Assembly (NCBI GenBank): GCA_002049455.2
Contig: KV918806.1
Span: 62,001-126,000, forward strand
From: Porphyra umbilicalis
Lineage: Eukaryota; Rhodophyta; Bangiophyceae; Bangiales; Bangiaceae
Reading direction: 5' to 3'
DNA length: 64,000 nt
Below the pieces are notes generated by a model that worked only from the letters and a program-made list of their open reading frames with translations, was not told the origin of the DNA and made no database searches. The position numbers and the translations under genes were made by a program. This document shows, piece after piece, positions 1-12,062 of this stretch; positions within the stretch are counted from its first letter, which is position 1; the number at the start of each line of letters is the position of its first letter.

Positions 1-1905
1 GCGGCAGGGCGTGGGCGCCGTGTTGGTACGGACGCGGGCGGGGTATGACACCCAGCTGTCATAGCCTAAGACGACGCCTCTTTCGATGGTCTCTCGGAGC
101 GCAGCAGTCGAGCTCTATCGATCGGATCTCAGCTCTATCGATCGGATGCAGACACGGTCGTCAGTGCGGAGAGGTCAACTGTCAGACACGCAGGGCGCAA
201 GCGTCCCCTATTGTCTGCTATATGTCCGAAAGATGTCTGTGGGTTGTCTGGGGGCTCCATATGTCTGGCCGGACGTTTGATTCGACCGGTTAGGCTAAGC
301 CTTGAAGTCTTGATCTTGAGTTGCTATTCTGCATATACGCAGAGCACCAATCAAAGCATTTCCTGCGCTTTTTTTGGTACAGTCCGGGTCTCTAATAGTC
401 CATCCAAGGACAATACCCGACACGGAGAGTGCGCGACAGGGGGGGTTGTGGCAGAGGCGACAAGGTCGGCGGCCACCGCGGTGGCCGCGGCGATGGGAGG
501 CGGGCAGGCGGCCGCCATAAGGACAGAGGGGAGTGCGGTCCAAAGGAAGCACGCCCGTGTGCCAGTGCCATCCCGCCCACTCCAGGCGACCACCGCTCGG
601 CGCTGTCCGCAAAGCTCAGGGGTCTTTCTCCCCCTGTCGTTGGCTGGGGGCTGTAGCCCGGCCGCCGGGCCGCGTCTGCGTGGTTGTGGCGGAGGGTACT
701 GTGTCTGTGGGGCGCGGTCACGCGGGGCGGGTCCGGGGCCGGCGCTGGAAGGCTATAGAGGGGTGCGCGCTCGTCATTTGCTGGCGAGCGCCAATCGCAG
801 GAGCCGTCAACGTTCGTGCACGGACGAGGCAGTGCACGGGTCAACAGGGAGTGTGCTGCCTGGTATGTTAACGTTTCGTATCCTACAGGTAGCAGCAGAG
901 CATTCAACATCAGGAGGCACCCACATAAAGGCATAGAGACGCACTCAAAGTTCCTGGATTTCGGTCGGTGCCCTATACTGACCCTTTCTGGCCAAGTTTT
1001 GGCCGTGTTGGGACATTACAGTCCGCGGACCGGGCGGGACAGCGCCTTCGAAACCGCCCTTGTCAGCCTAAGGTGGAACGCACACAGTTAAGTGCCACAT
1101 GCAGACGGCTCAAGGGCCACTCTTTCGCTGAAGTCAGCAGCGTACGATACGGTAGGCGACTATTCGAACGGGATGACTCAGCTTCTGAGGCCTTGCACAA
1201 CACGAGGGGATGCGACCGTATCACACGTCACGCACTCGCGCGGACTCGATCCAAATTGGCACCGAAAGGCCTCCACGTGTCTCGCAGTATTTCATGGACT
1301 TGGGCGATTGGGGCTCCGCTCACACGCTTTTCGTCACATGTTCGGCACGTACCCGACGGAAGCCTCTTCATTTCGATACTTGCGACGACGCTGATACGTT
1401 TCATTCGTTGGCAACGACCGACTGCGGCCAACGATGTCGAGGGCAACGGCGCTAATATCTTCGAAAGGTAGCCCACTCCATCATACCCATTACATTGCAC
1501 GTTGGCAACGCGTTGGCCCGTTGGCAATTGACCACTCGCAGTGCCACACGTAGCGGTTCCATTTCACTGTTTCAGACCGTTGGCCCGACATGGCTGGGAA
1601 TGCTCTAAGGCACGTCGTCACACTGCCCGGCTTTGGCGCACTAAACGGCTTTAGCGCAACCGGCTGGGCGGGCCCGAGCGCCGATTTCAAGATTTCGGGC
1701 TCAAATTTCGCGGCCAGGAAGTCGTTCCGGGGCCGACACGTGGCGCTGCTGCAACCGTGGCGTCGTTGCAACACGTGGTGTCGGTGCAACACGTGGCAAT
1801 GGGGCTCAAGTGCTTTAGCCCCTCTTCCAGTGGTGCCCGACGGACCGAATGAGGTTGTACGGGGACCCGGAAGGGTCGCACGTGGTCGGAACACCAACCT
1901 GGATC
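1..1905. other. Left-edge region without recognisable genes
   Basis: No open frame here shows a familiar domain, and frames on both strands overlap with no clear coding bias. Minor visible structure includes a 17-base direct repeat (core CTATCGATCGGAT) near 110-126 and 131-147, and short CGTTGGC-type and CAACACGTGG-type repeats around 1400-1540 and 1740-1800. The last five bases (1901-1905, GGATC) form a near-match target duplication with GGACC just after the right LTR of the neighbouring gypsy element. Confidence 0.5.
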
Positions 1906-2674
1906 TGTGAGGGAATCCCTCTATCCTCTTGTGACGCGATCCCCCCGGAATGGGCCGGGGGAGGGGCCACAAGCACACACGCAATGCCGCCATAGGGAGC
2001 GGTGTTTGGCGCCCCTTTGGGAAGCGCATGCCAGGTAAGGCTGAGGGCCGGCCCCGAGGCTTACATCCTCCTCCCCCAGGGGCCGAGTGGGGGAGGGCCT
2101 GACGCGGAAGAAAAGACACGCGACCCCTCTATCCGGGCCCCCTAGAGGGGCCTGGAAGCTTGTTGAAGCTTCTTTGACCGGGGCAGATCCCGGGGGCGAG
2201 ATTAGATCTCGGCCACGGTCAATATCCCACGAGGAATTCGATCGGAGACTTGAAAATATGGGGATAAGTCTCTAGTGACGTATTGGGCAATTTCAGTCCA
2301 AGCTGGCTAAAATCCAGTGACAATATCTCTTTTCCAGTGGAAGGGGGTCCCTTGATCCAAGGCAGGGGACACCAGGACCCCGCGTCAGGGACCGTGGCCC
2401 GCCGGGCACCGGTCCCCCTACGACCGTTTCTTTCTGGGTTGGGATTGTGCATGTCCTGCGTATTGTTTCTGAGGGTACATGAGTGTATGCTATGGGGTCA
2501 TCGTGCGTATTCGAATAAATCAGCGTTGCGTTTGCGTCAGTTCCGGCGTTCTGATGAGCTTCGCGCCCTGTAATCCAGGCCCTCGTGTTCTTTCTCCTTT
2601 GTGTCGCTCCACATCCTGTGCTGGGATTTCTGATGGGGCCGTGCCCCTCGGCTGTGCGGGCAGAAACCACTACA
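1906..2674 (+). repeat. 5' LTR of Gypsy-1
   Basis: A 769-bp direct repeat matching 15090-15859 over its whole length. It starts TGTGAGGG and ends CTACA. Shared internal landmarks are a GGCCTGGAAGCTTGT stretch, a CCACGAGGAATTCGATCGG stretch and an AATAAA-type signal in ATTCGAATAAATCAG near 2510. Confidence 0.95.
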
Positions 2675-2694
2675 TTGGGTGGATCAGCTGGGGA
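2675..2694 (+). promoter_or_regulatory. Primer-binding-site-like motif of Gypsy-1
   Basis: Directly after the LTR's terminal CA lies TTGGGTGGATCAGCTGGGGA. Nearly the same 20 bases follow the 5' LTR of Gypsy-2 (21262-21281) and occur in Gypsy-3 (62569-62588), with only a few changes. This is the expected position for a tRNA primer-binding site. The matching tRNA was not identified. Confidence 0.6.
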
Positions 2695-4323
2695 CAGGGT
2701 TTCGCCCTTCTTGATCATTCGGGTCTACCCTGTGCCCGTTCTCACGGTGGTCTTTCTGCTGTGCTTTGTTTTTCCCTTGGGTGTGACTGTTCTGTTGATA
2801 TTATCATGGAGGATTGATTGTTTTCGCAGGAGGACGAAGTCTCTCTGCCATGGACACCACTGGAGTGACGGAGACCGGCGCCCCGGGCGCCGGCAACACG
2901 TCACGGCGCAACCGTGACGGATCCAGTGAGGGCTTGGGGTCTCAGGACCTTGGAGGGATCCCTCCTCGGCGGGAGCGTCGCGCCTGCTCGACCCCGCCAG
3001 AGCGTGGCGTGCCTAGCTACGGGAGTAAGACCCGCGATGCCACGTGGCGGGTCGTACGTACTTTGGAAAATCGAAACCGCCGAAGGCGGCGCCGGGGAAG
3101 ACGATGGTCACGACAGAGGAGAGGTCCGAGGAGCTCAGCGGGCGCGACGACGGTCGGGTTTGGCGGAAAGGTTCACGTGGGAAAAGGTTGTCTTCTGGTA
3201 CCGAGTCTGCCCCTCTTGATCCCCCCGGAGGTGCTCCTCCTATCCGACTCTAAACTCTCCTCGGGTAACCCAAGGTGCCCCAGAACATGCATGCGCTCGT
3301 CGTCCTCACGGTACGGCACCTGAAGGGCCAAAACCGAGGAGAGACGGGCGTGTGTGGCTAAAACGCGGCACCAGATAGACCAATAACAAGGGTAAACGGG
3401 TGCGTGCCGCCGAAAACGCGGCACCAGATGCCTCAAAAACGCAGGTCAAGAAACGTGTAGTACCAGGAGGCTTTCGACACGAATGTCGAAGACTACGGGC
3501 CTTTCCCTTTTGAAATTGCGGCGCTCGACAGTTCCCATAGCAGGGCATGACCGGCCCAGCCCTGCTGGCACCGTACTGCCTTCACGGATTGTACAAGACG
3601 CGGACAGTGATGTCGCGTCCCTTGAGGGCTAGACAACTGACCCCGACTCCCATTGGTGGCGTGGGGCTGACGCCGGGTGATCCTCAGTCAGGCGCCGCAT
3701 CACGATGAGTCAGAGACGCGCTGGATGGCCCCACGCCGTATCAGGGTGATCGGCGTGTCCGTAGTTTCCACAAAAAAGATGGAGGCCGTTGTAGCGGGTG
3801 TTGGACGCGTAGAGTGAGTCACTGAGGAAGCGTGCCGCGTGGAAAATGAGGTTGGAAAGCGGGTGAAACGTGGAAATGAGGTTGAAAGTAGGTAGCCACG
3901 TGGCGTGAACGGCCAAGGCCTTACAACGAGGGTGGAGACGGAAGGGTATTCCCGTCTCTCCCCCCCCATAGGGCGGGGGGCACAGGTGGAAGGGTATTCC
4001 CGTCTCTCCCCCCCCAGGGAGCGGGGGGTGTAGACGGAAGGGCATTCCCGTCTCTTTCCCACGAAGGTGCGGGGGGCGTCGGTGGAGGGGAATTTCCACC
4101 TCCTCCCTCCCAAGGTGTGGAGGGTGGAGCTGGAGGGGTATTCCCGCCTCCCCCTCCTCTACCCCCGGGTGGGCGGGACTAAGCGGTCCCCTGCTTACCA
4201 TGGGGACCTTATGATGGGCGGGCGAGAGCCACCGGCCCACTCCGAACACCTCCTCGTTGAGGTGGTGACCGGGCCCCAACGGGTGCCGAAGATGCGGCTG
4301 CCATATCGGCAGCCCTACGGGAT
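2695..4323 (+). other. Untranslated leader of Gypsy-1
   Basis: Leader between the primer site and gag with no convincing protein. Its 3' half holds a GC-rich tandem hairpin array (about 3926-4160, listed separately). An upstream open stretch around 2814-3323 is rich in Arg, Gly and Ser and shows no domain. Confidence 0.5.
3926..4165. repeat. Tandem hairpin repeats in the Gypsy-1 leader
   Basis: About five diverged units of roughly 50 bp, each with a small inverted repeat of the form GGAAGGGTATTCCCGTC followed by a C run, then a G run. Units are centred near 3940, 3990, 4037, 4087 and 4133. On the minus strand they read as a repeated motif similar to GGERREYPS. The array could fold into serial stem-loops in the element's RNA; any packaging or translation role is a guess. 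Confidence 0.75.
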
Positions 4324-5400
4324 TTGTTGGACGCTTTGATTGGCTCCTTACACGATCGACTTTCTCTTATAGAGGCAGCAATTGGGACCACTCGACGATC
4401 TCGGCGCCGGCGTCGGCGCATGAGCTTCTCCTCTTCGGACGGGGATTACTCAGGGGTAGATGGGGGCCTCCATGTGCCCCGTCGATCGGTCACCCGTGCC
4501 GTAGGGCACGATCTGGCAAGGGAAACCCACCGTTGGATTCCCCCTCATAACGTCCCAGCGGACGATCGATATGCAGCAGTCTTAGATTGCGCAACTTACG
4601 CTTTGGCGAATACCGACATCCGGTACGACCGGATCATGGCGCACGGCCTAGGTCGTCTGCGTCAAGACGTATTGGCCACTTTTGGCCCTGACGCAGAGTG
4701 GGATGGGACGCCCGCCTTAGGCGTCTTCGAATTCCTCAGCCGCTTCGTAAAAGCGGGTGACGATAGTGATGTCTCGGAGGGCCGGGCCCTTTATCTCCTT
4801 CCCGAGTTCACTAAGGGTGACCTCAAGCGGGAGTTGTATACCATCATGCCGTCCCTCCATGGAGGGCGGTGTGGAGAGGTCAGCTCCTTCTTGGAACTGA
4901 TCAACTGGCTCATCCGAAAATACGCGGATGAGCAGTCGCTAAGCGACCAAGATGCCCTGTTCCATGGGGCCACCCAAGGGGCGGACGAAACAGAGAATGA
5001 TTACTACGTGCGGCTTCGGGGATTACGTCACCTATGTGGTTATATTCACACGGAAGGACAAATGAAAAGACGCTATATGCAGGGGCTTGGTTGGGAGATT
5101 CGCGCCGATGTGCAAGAACATAATACCCTCAACATGCCAATGGACCTGCTGGTGCAATATGCCGACCGGAAGAGGGACGTCTGTAGTAGACGCCTCCAGG
5201 AACAAAAGGATGAAGAGGATCGACGGGCCGAGGCCCGTCGGGTACGTCGCGCTGCCCGGCCAGCGCCGCGGAAATACGTAACCGCGGCAGTAACAGCCCC
5301 ACCTCAGGTGGGCGAAGTTCCTCCGGGTCCTTTCCGATGGAGCGCACCCAAGGTGGGGGAGACAGATCCCTCCCGAAGAGACCCCCCGAAGGTTGGTTAA
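4324..5400 (+). CDS. gag: Gag-like protein of Gypsy-1
   Basis: A 358-residue open frame at the gag position. The central part (about residues 90-260) is helical and charged, with motifs such as EWDGTPALGVFEFLSRF, SEGRALYLLPEF and QGADETENDYYVRLRGLRHL that fit the gypsy gag/capsid fold. The C-terminus is Arg- and Pro-rich. The core resembles the gag visible at the right edge of the window (Gypsy-3), which shares an EWDG...VF.FL..F.KA.DD...SEG pattern, so the two belong to related lineages. Gag proteins form the cytoplasmic particle in which reverse transcription occurs. The assignment rests on position and family resemblance. Confidence 0.8.
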   Translation: MLDALIGSLHDRLSLIEAAIGTTRRSRRRRRRMSFSSSDGDYSGVDGGLHVPRRSVTRAVGHDLARETHRWIPPHNVPADDRYAAVLDCATYALANTDIRYDRIMAHGLGRLRQDVLATFGPDAEWDGTPALGVFEFLSRFVKAGDDSDVSEGRALYLLPEFTKGDLKRELYTIMPSLHGGRCGEVSSFLELINWLIRKYADEQSLSDQDALFHGATQGADETENDYYVRLRGLRHLCGYIHTEGQMKRRYMQGLGWEIRADVQEHNTLNMPMDLLVQYADRKRDVCSRRLQEQKDEEDRRAEARRVRRAARPAPRKYVTAAVTAPPQVGEVPPGPFRWSAPKVGETDPSRRDPPKVG

Positions 5401-7381
5401 GCAGGTCCATCCCGATGGGGCCCCCCTAAGGTGAAGGAGGTCCCTCACAGCCAGACCCAATGAGCTTCCGCTAAGGTGCGGGAAGGGCCTCGAGGGCCTT
5501 CCCCACCGACCGCACCAAGGCGGGGGAATCGCAACCTGGTCCTCCCCGGGGGGACGCGGGTCGTTCCGGGCGACCCCGGGCGAAGAATTGTCTCGCATGT
5601 AGCATGCGAGGGCATTTCTTTAGAAACTGTCCCCGCCTTGACGCGGGGACAAAGGCTCTGTGAACCAAAACCTTTCTGGAGCGGTGCGAAGAGCGCCGCA
5701 TGACGGCGGAGGAGGTCCGTAAATGACAGCTGGTCGCGGCGTTGAGGGAACAGTATGGTCCCCCGTGGTCGTCTTCGGACGACTCGCCCTCCTGAGGAAG
5801 GGACGCAGCCGAGCAGGATGAGGAGGATAACCCCCCCTCGGAAAACGAGTAGCCGGTGGGTTTGTCCCACCCGCCCGGAAGACGAGTGGTGTCGACCGGA
5901 GATGCAAGTCATCTCGGAGGGCCGGGAGAAATCGGCCTAGTCGAGTAGTGGGGGCCTCCCAAAGGAGACCCCCAAAGGGCACGCCTTGCGCCTTCATGCC
6001 CTGCTCTAGTTACCACCTAGCCGTTCAGTTATTTCTGACGGCAGGATTTGATCTTACTTCCCGGGCTATATTAGATACGGGTAGTGGCCCAACTCTAATA
6101 GACCGGCGGCTTTTGCCGGTCGACACCCCGCTACAACCGCTGGATCATCGCGCGAAGATGTTCCACGACGTTAATTGGGGCTGGCTCCCCATTGTTGCAG
6201 CTGTCTGTCTTGGTGTGACCCTTGGGGGTCAGACCTCCGACATCTCCTTTGGAGTCGTGAACAATATGAGTGTCCCAGCTATTCTGGGCACCTCCTTCAT
6301 CGATGTCAGCACGAAGAACATTGCGACATAGGAGCAGCATGTGGAACTCCTCGACGGCACCAAGGTGCCGATCAAGGGGAGGGAAGCCCCTAGGGGACGC
6401 CCCGATCCCTCTATCTCGGCGGTCTGTGCTTGCCCCGAAGGGCTTACGGCTCAGCTGAAGGCAGCCCGGAAGACCTGGGTCCAACCCGGGACAATGGCAC
6501 ATGTTCCCGTGAGGAGTACGTACACGGGGCATGGCCTCGTGAGAGGGCGACCACCTTTAAACCATAAGCATGGTCTACAGGTCGCCCAAGGCCCTGCCAT
6601 CATGATGGCGAACGAGCCCATAGCCATCCAGGTGATGCACCTGGGTGTTACGCCGTTGCGGCTAACAACCCATATGACAATCGGGTACATCGACGCCCAT
6701 GCGGGGCCGACGTACGAGGTCTCGGAGAGCGAACTCAAGGAGATCGCTACGCCACCGAAGGGGGCAGAGGATTTACCTCTGCCGAAGGTAGATGTTTCGT
6801 AGGTGCCGACGGAGTGGTCGGGGCCCGTAAAGGCCCTCCTCCGAAAGCATTCCTCCCTTTGGGAGAGGAAGCTAGGCTTTATCCGAGGTGTGGCACACCG
6901 GATCCGACTGAAGCTTGGGGCTGCACCCGTGAGACAGCACCCATACAAGGCCGGGCCAATGGCCCGGGAGAGAGAGAACGGGGAAGTCGGGCGTATTCGC
7001 TCGATGGACGTTATTGAACCCGCAAGCGGGGAATGCGCTAGCCCCGTGGTGATTGTACCGAAGCGTGATGGTTCGGTTCGCTTCTGTATCGATTAAAGAA
7101 AGCTCATCTCCATGACTATCAAGGATGCGTACCCCATCCCCCGGATGGATGAGTGCATTGACTCCCTAGGGGACGCCAGGGTGTTCTCCACCCTAGACTG
7201 TAATACGAATTACTGGCAGATACCAGTAGCCGAGGAGGACAAGCACCTCACGGCTTTCACGTGCCTCTCGGGCGCGTGGCAGTGCGTGGGCCTTCCCTTT
7301 GGGTTGTGCAACGCCCTTGCGACTTTCCAACGCGCCATAGATATGATCCTGGCCGGTGTGAAGTGGCAGATATGTTTAGTA

Positions 7382-9532
7382 TCGTCGGCGGTCCTGCCCA
7401 TGCCCTTATTTGGCTACTTGGAGGCGATTCGGGGGCGACACAGTGTGCTGCCTCGCCGAAATCGTGCCCTGTGACTTGGAATGGCAGGTCGACGATCTGG
7501 CGACACAATAAAATTCTTGGGGCAGCCCGATGCACGACTAAGACATTGAGTCTGATGCGCGTACGGCCAAGTCCAAAGCAAGGTCGGCACTGTAAGACAA
7601 CATATTGACGTCTGTGGGAAGGGGCCACGCCCCCAAGCTACACAGACGAGATCACTGTCAGCAAGTGGTCCTGAGGAAAGCATCGGACTGGTCTTTGAGG
7701 CCGTCTTTGATCCAGATGGACGGCCTCGTGCCGATCGCCAGCAATATTGCAGCAAAATTCGGATTCTGATTGGCGGGCGACGACCTCGGGTGACTGTCAC
7801 GGAGAAACCCTGTCGCTTACAGTGTTCCTGGGCTCCAGCGGCATCTTTTGAGAGACGCCTTTCATTGGACAACAAATCTGTCCTCATTATTCTGGTCGTG
7901 TTCCTCTGTTTTTACAGCTGTATGATTGGTAGTGGGCGGCCGATAACCCGGGAGATCACTCCAGAGATCTCTCTGGGGGCCAAGGTGAACTCCATCCGCC
8001 GCCGCCAACGGTCGCGACGGGCGCCGCTGGTGGCGGCCGCCCATGCCTTCCCCCGCCGCCCACAAGTCGGCCGCGATGGCGCTCGTAGCGGCGTCGGCGG
8101 CGGCGGCGGCGGCAACGGCGGCGACGACAACGGTGGAAGCGGCGGCGGCCGGGGCGGTGTGGTTGTGCCGGAGGCGACCACGATGGCCGGGAATGCGGCG
8201 ACGACGGCGGCCGCGGCGGCGAGGCCGTGGCGAAGGTGGCCACGGTGGCCAGGGCCGCGGCCGCGGTCGTGGCCGCGGTAGCGGCGGCGGCCACGGCTGA
8301 AGGGAGGCGGCGGAGACGGCGCCTGCCGCGGCGTCCGCGGCCGTGGCGGCGGGGTGACGGCAGGGTGACGGCGGTGGCGGCTGCGGTGGCCGCCTTGGTG
8401 GCCGAACCGGCTCCCGCGGCAGTGGCGGAGTCCGCGGCCCGAGCCGCACGGCTGTGGCGGTGGCGGCGGCCGCGCCGCCACAGCGGCCGTTGGCCAAGTC
8501 TCCGCCGACCGTCGCCTTCAGCGCGCCCCCAACCGACGGCGTGGGCGGGACGCCCGAGCCGGCCTGTGCTGGGCGTCACGGCGCGCCCGTCGTTGCGCGG
8601 TGGCGCGGGGCGGTCCGTCCCCCCCCACCACCGCCCCCCGCCCCCTCCCGCCTCAGCCGCCATGGTGCGATCCCGGTGGCGGCGGCGGCGGCGCGTCGCC
8701 GCGGCGGCTGCCACCGTGGTGGTGGCGACGGCGGCGGCGGCGGCGGAGCTGGCCGGCGCCGACGACAACGACGGTGGCGGCGGCGGCGGCGGCCTCCCGC
8801 CCGACGCGTGGGCGGGCATTGCCATTGCCGCCGTCGCTGCCGCGGCGGTGGCCTCGGCGGCCGTGTGGGGCGCCCACCGCCGTCGTGCGGCGGCGGCGGC
8901 CGCGGCGACGGCCTACGCGTACTGGGAGGGGGGGAGGGGCGGGGGAAGGGGGGAAGTGACACCCGCCGCGGCGGGTGGCGGGGGAAGGGGGGGGGGGGGG
9001 GGGGCGCTGCCGCCGTTGGGCGTCGCTGCCAGGGGGGTGGAGGAGGGGGGGGGGAGGGAAGATGCGCGCCTCCCGCCGTCGACGAGGCGTGCCGCCCACG
9101 CCGCACCCGTCGTCGGGCTGTGCGTGGCGGAAAGGCGGTGGTCGGGGGGGGGGGGGGGGGGGTTGGAGGGGGCGGGGGGGGGGGGGGCGGGCGCCGCGGT
9201 GGTGGGCCCCCGTAGACGGCGGTGCGCCGCCGCGGCCGCCGCCCGCCCGCCAGTCAGTCATTGATTGGCACTGAATTGGATCAACAAATCTGCATCCGCC
9301 AAATAGTACTGAACTATATGCCCAAAATCAGTGGTAAATCATTTGGGCATATTATGCCTGAAACCGGACAAATCGGGTAGCTATCTGTTTGCTTGGGTGA
9401 CCCCTTGGATCCACCGTATGACTCTCTTTGTAGCCCCCCCCGGCGACTTCTTGGCGATACAGCTCGCGCCTGTGTCGCCTCGAAGTCACCAAGAAGTAAC
9501 CCGAAAAAGCGAGTGGGCAGAACCGCCGACGA
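7382..9532. mobile_element. Non-autonomous TIR DNA transposon nested in the Gypsy-1 reverse transcriptase
   Basis: The reverse transcriptase similarity stops at about 7380 and resumes at about 9535. The 2151-bp insert begins TCGTCGGCGGTCCTGCCCA and ends in the inverted counterpart TGGGCAGAACCGCCGACGA, a 19-bp terminal inverted repeat with one mismatch; weaker similarity continues inward. It is flanked by TA on both sides (7380-7381 and 9533-9534), suggesting a TA target. The core (about 7930-9260) is CGG/CCG-rich with G runs. The long Ala/Gly/Arg frames there are on both strands and look like composition artefacts. No transposase is visible, so it would need one supplied elsewhere. Confidence 0.85.
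9316..9352. repeat. Short inverted repeat near the right end of the nested transposon
   Basis: Arms ATATGCCCAAA and TTTGGGCATAT (11 bp, perfect) are separated by 15 bases. This is a small stem-loop inside the nested DNA transposon. Confidence 0.7.
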
Positions 9533-12062
9533 TATCTAGATGATGTGATTGTTTTTTCGGGTTTTCCCCGAGGAACACCTACAGCACCTCGACAAAGTGC
9601 AAACCCTGCCCGGGAAGGCAGGGGCCACCTTGAAGGCGTCTAAGTGCCACTTCTTCCAGGAGGAAGTGGAATACCTCGGTCATGTGATCCGACCAGGACG
9701 GGTTTATGTCCTGGAGAAGATTTTTCGGGCGCATCGGGGTCTCCGTTATCCGGAAACCCAGATTCAGATGAAGAGTTTTCTGGGTATGTGCGGTGTGTAC
9801 CGCCGCTTCGTGGCAGACTTCGCCAAGATAGCGAAGCCACTAACGGCGTTTACAAGCACCAAGCTTCCTAAGAAGCTTCCTCCTCCTTCAGGGAAGGAGA
9901 CGAACGCCTTTGAGATACTCCGAGGACGTCAATTGGACGCCCCTATCCTCGCCGTGCCCAAGAGGCACGGGCATTATATCGTCTACGTCGACGCCAGCTA
10001 TGACCAGCTGGGTTGTTGCCTACAGCAGCAACAGTCCGACGGGGAATACCACCCCATCGGCTACTATAGCCGTGCGTTTCTCCCTACAGAGAAGAACTAT
10101 TTCGCCACGGTAATCGAGGCTCTACGCGTCGTCTGGGCCGTGACCTATTTACGATCCTACCTAGAAGGTGCGGAATATGTAATGCGGTGCGATCACCGCG
10201 CCGTTTTATCGGTTTTCACTAGTGTGAGTCCGAATGCTCGGATCAACCGATGGCGACTCCGACTATCGGAGTACAATAATGAGATACGGCATAAGCCGAA
10301 GAAGGATCACAAGGTGGCAGACGCGCTATCGCGTCTCCCTACCGAGGGTCTGGACACCTCGCCCTTGTACGAGGACATCCCCGTCCTAGCCGTCGAGAAC
10401 CGGGCCAGTGACGCCTTAATGGAAGAGTCACCGGAGCAGGCCCCTATGGGGGCCATGTCAGCCCGAGAAATCATCCTGGGCCAGGCTGACGACGCCTTCT
10501 GTCAGGCCATGCTTAAAGAGCTCTATGCTCTTTCGCCTCCTGACCCCACTTGGAGTCGACAAGCGCTCTTCTTCCGGGAGAAGAACGGGCTAATCTCCCG
10601 TCGCTGGATGTACGGACGGGAAACCCAAGTGGTTATCCCAGAGGCACTAAAGAAGCGCCTCCTGATTTACCAAGACCAATCGGTGCTAGCCGGACATCCC
10701 GGCTCGAGAAGGATGTATAACACCCTTCGTAGATATGTGTACTGTCCAACGATGGTCGTAGACCTGTACAAGCACGTGCAGCAATGCCCCGCGTGCGCCA
10801 AGAACCGTCTCTCATAGAAAAACCATAATACGGTGATGAAGCTTTTCACCGCTGACGAGGCCTTCTCGGGGCTCGCCATGAACTTTTTGGGCCCACTGCC
10901 CACCTCTGAAGGGGGGCATGAGCACGTCCTAGTCATCTGCGACCGGTTCACTAAGTTGACAAGGGCCATCCCTTTAAGAGAGGCCACGGCACTGACCGTG
11001 GCATCGGCCTGTATAGATACATGGTTTGCCGCATATGGCATCGCCGACACGGTCCTTACGGACAACGGACCGCAGTTTTCCTTGGTAGAATACCAGGGCA
11101 TCCTGGATTTACTCGGTATAGCTTCGAACTATACCTCGCCTTATCACCCGCAGACGAACGGGCAGGTGGAGCGGTACAACCGCACCCTCGTTCGACAGCT
11201 CCGCTTCTATGTGGCGGAGCACCAAGCCGAGTGGGACAGCCATCTGTCCCTTTTTACCACTGCGTACAATACGCAGGTCCATTCTAGCACTGGGGAGATC
11301 CCCTTTGCTTTCGAGAGCCCGAGGCGGCTCCAACTCATTGGGATTGAGAAAATGCCTCGGCTAAGACAAGCAGAGGAACGACCCGTCGACGCCAGCTCGG
11401 CGGCGGAACAATATGTTGAGGACCTGAGGGCCCTCATTCCCAAGGTCCGGGAGCACCTGGGGAAAGCCCAGGCAGCGTACAAGCGCTCCTTCGATGCGCG
11501 CGCTCGAGAAAAGAATAACCAGCTAAAAGCTGGGGACTGGGTTTATCTGGCTGCCCACTCCCGCTCGCCAAAGAAGCTGGGGTTCAGGACCTAAGGGCCT
11601 TACATGGTCCTACACACCGATTGGTACCGATTCCTGCTAGAGAGCCCCAGGGGCATCAGAACGGTAAGCAGTGACCATGTCACTGGAGCTCCCACGCCCC
11701 TGGCGCGGGATGCCAAGTGGACCCGTGCGCTTAGGGCACAGGCCCTCTTTAAGGAGGGGACCCACCTTAAGGATGGTCCAGAATACGTGATTGAAAATTT
11801 TATCAAACATGGCTGGAATAATAACGGGCAATTGCAGCTCCTAATCAAATGGTTTGGGTTTCCCGAAAGAGAAGCCACGTGGCAATTTGCCTCTTCTCTT
11901 CTGAGGCGAGCCCTCCGGAGAAACTGCCCCCGAAAGAAAATTAAACTCCCCGTCTTGACGCGGAAAGGGGTATACTTTTCTGATCAAGTCAAGAAAAGGG
12001 TACAATACCGGCAAGTTGCGCGGGCCGGCATGGAGACAAGGATCACAAAGAAGAGAGGCTAA

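Larger units (their letters stand above)
5948..12062 (+). pseudogene. pol: Pol region of Gypsy-1 (protease, RT, RNase H, integrase, chromodomain), broken
   Basis: The parts appear in gypsy order. An aspartic protease with a DTGSG catalytic motif lies near 5948-6331. Reverse transcriptase begins near 6803 (ASPVVIVPKRDGSVRFCID, then DAYPIPRMDECIDSLGDA and the LPFGLCNALATFQR segment). It is interrupted at 7382-9532 by a DNA transposon and resumes with LDDVIVFSG and FLGMCGVYRRFV. RNase H follows at about 9950-10330 (YVDASYDQLG, ADALSRLP). Integrase has an HHCC zinc segment near 10680-10810 and a core with TDNGPQFS and PYHPQTNGQVERYNR at 10833-11594. A chromodomain-like tail (YVIENFIKHG, LLIKWFGFPEREATWQ) lies near 11780-11890, as in chromoviruses. 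The region is a fossil with several breaks. Confidence 0.9.

Noticed and set aside
8227-9264. 345-residue Ala/Arg-rich plus-strand ORF, with equally long frames on the minus strand
   Set aside because: It lies inside the CGG-rich core of the nested DNA transposon, runs through G homopolymers and shows only low-complexity residues; composition explains it.
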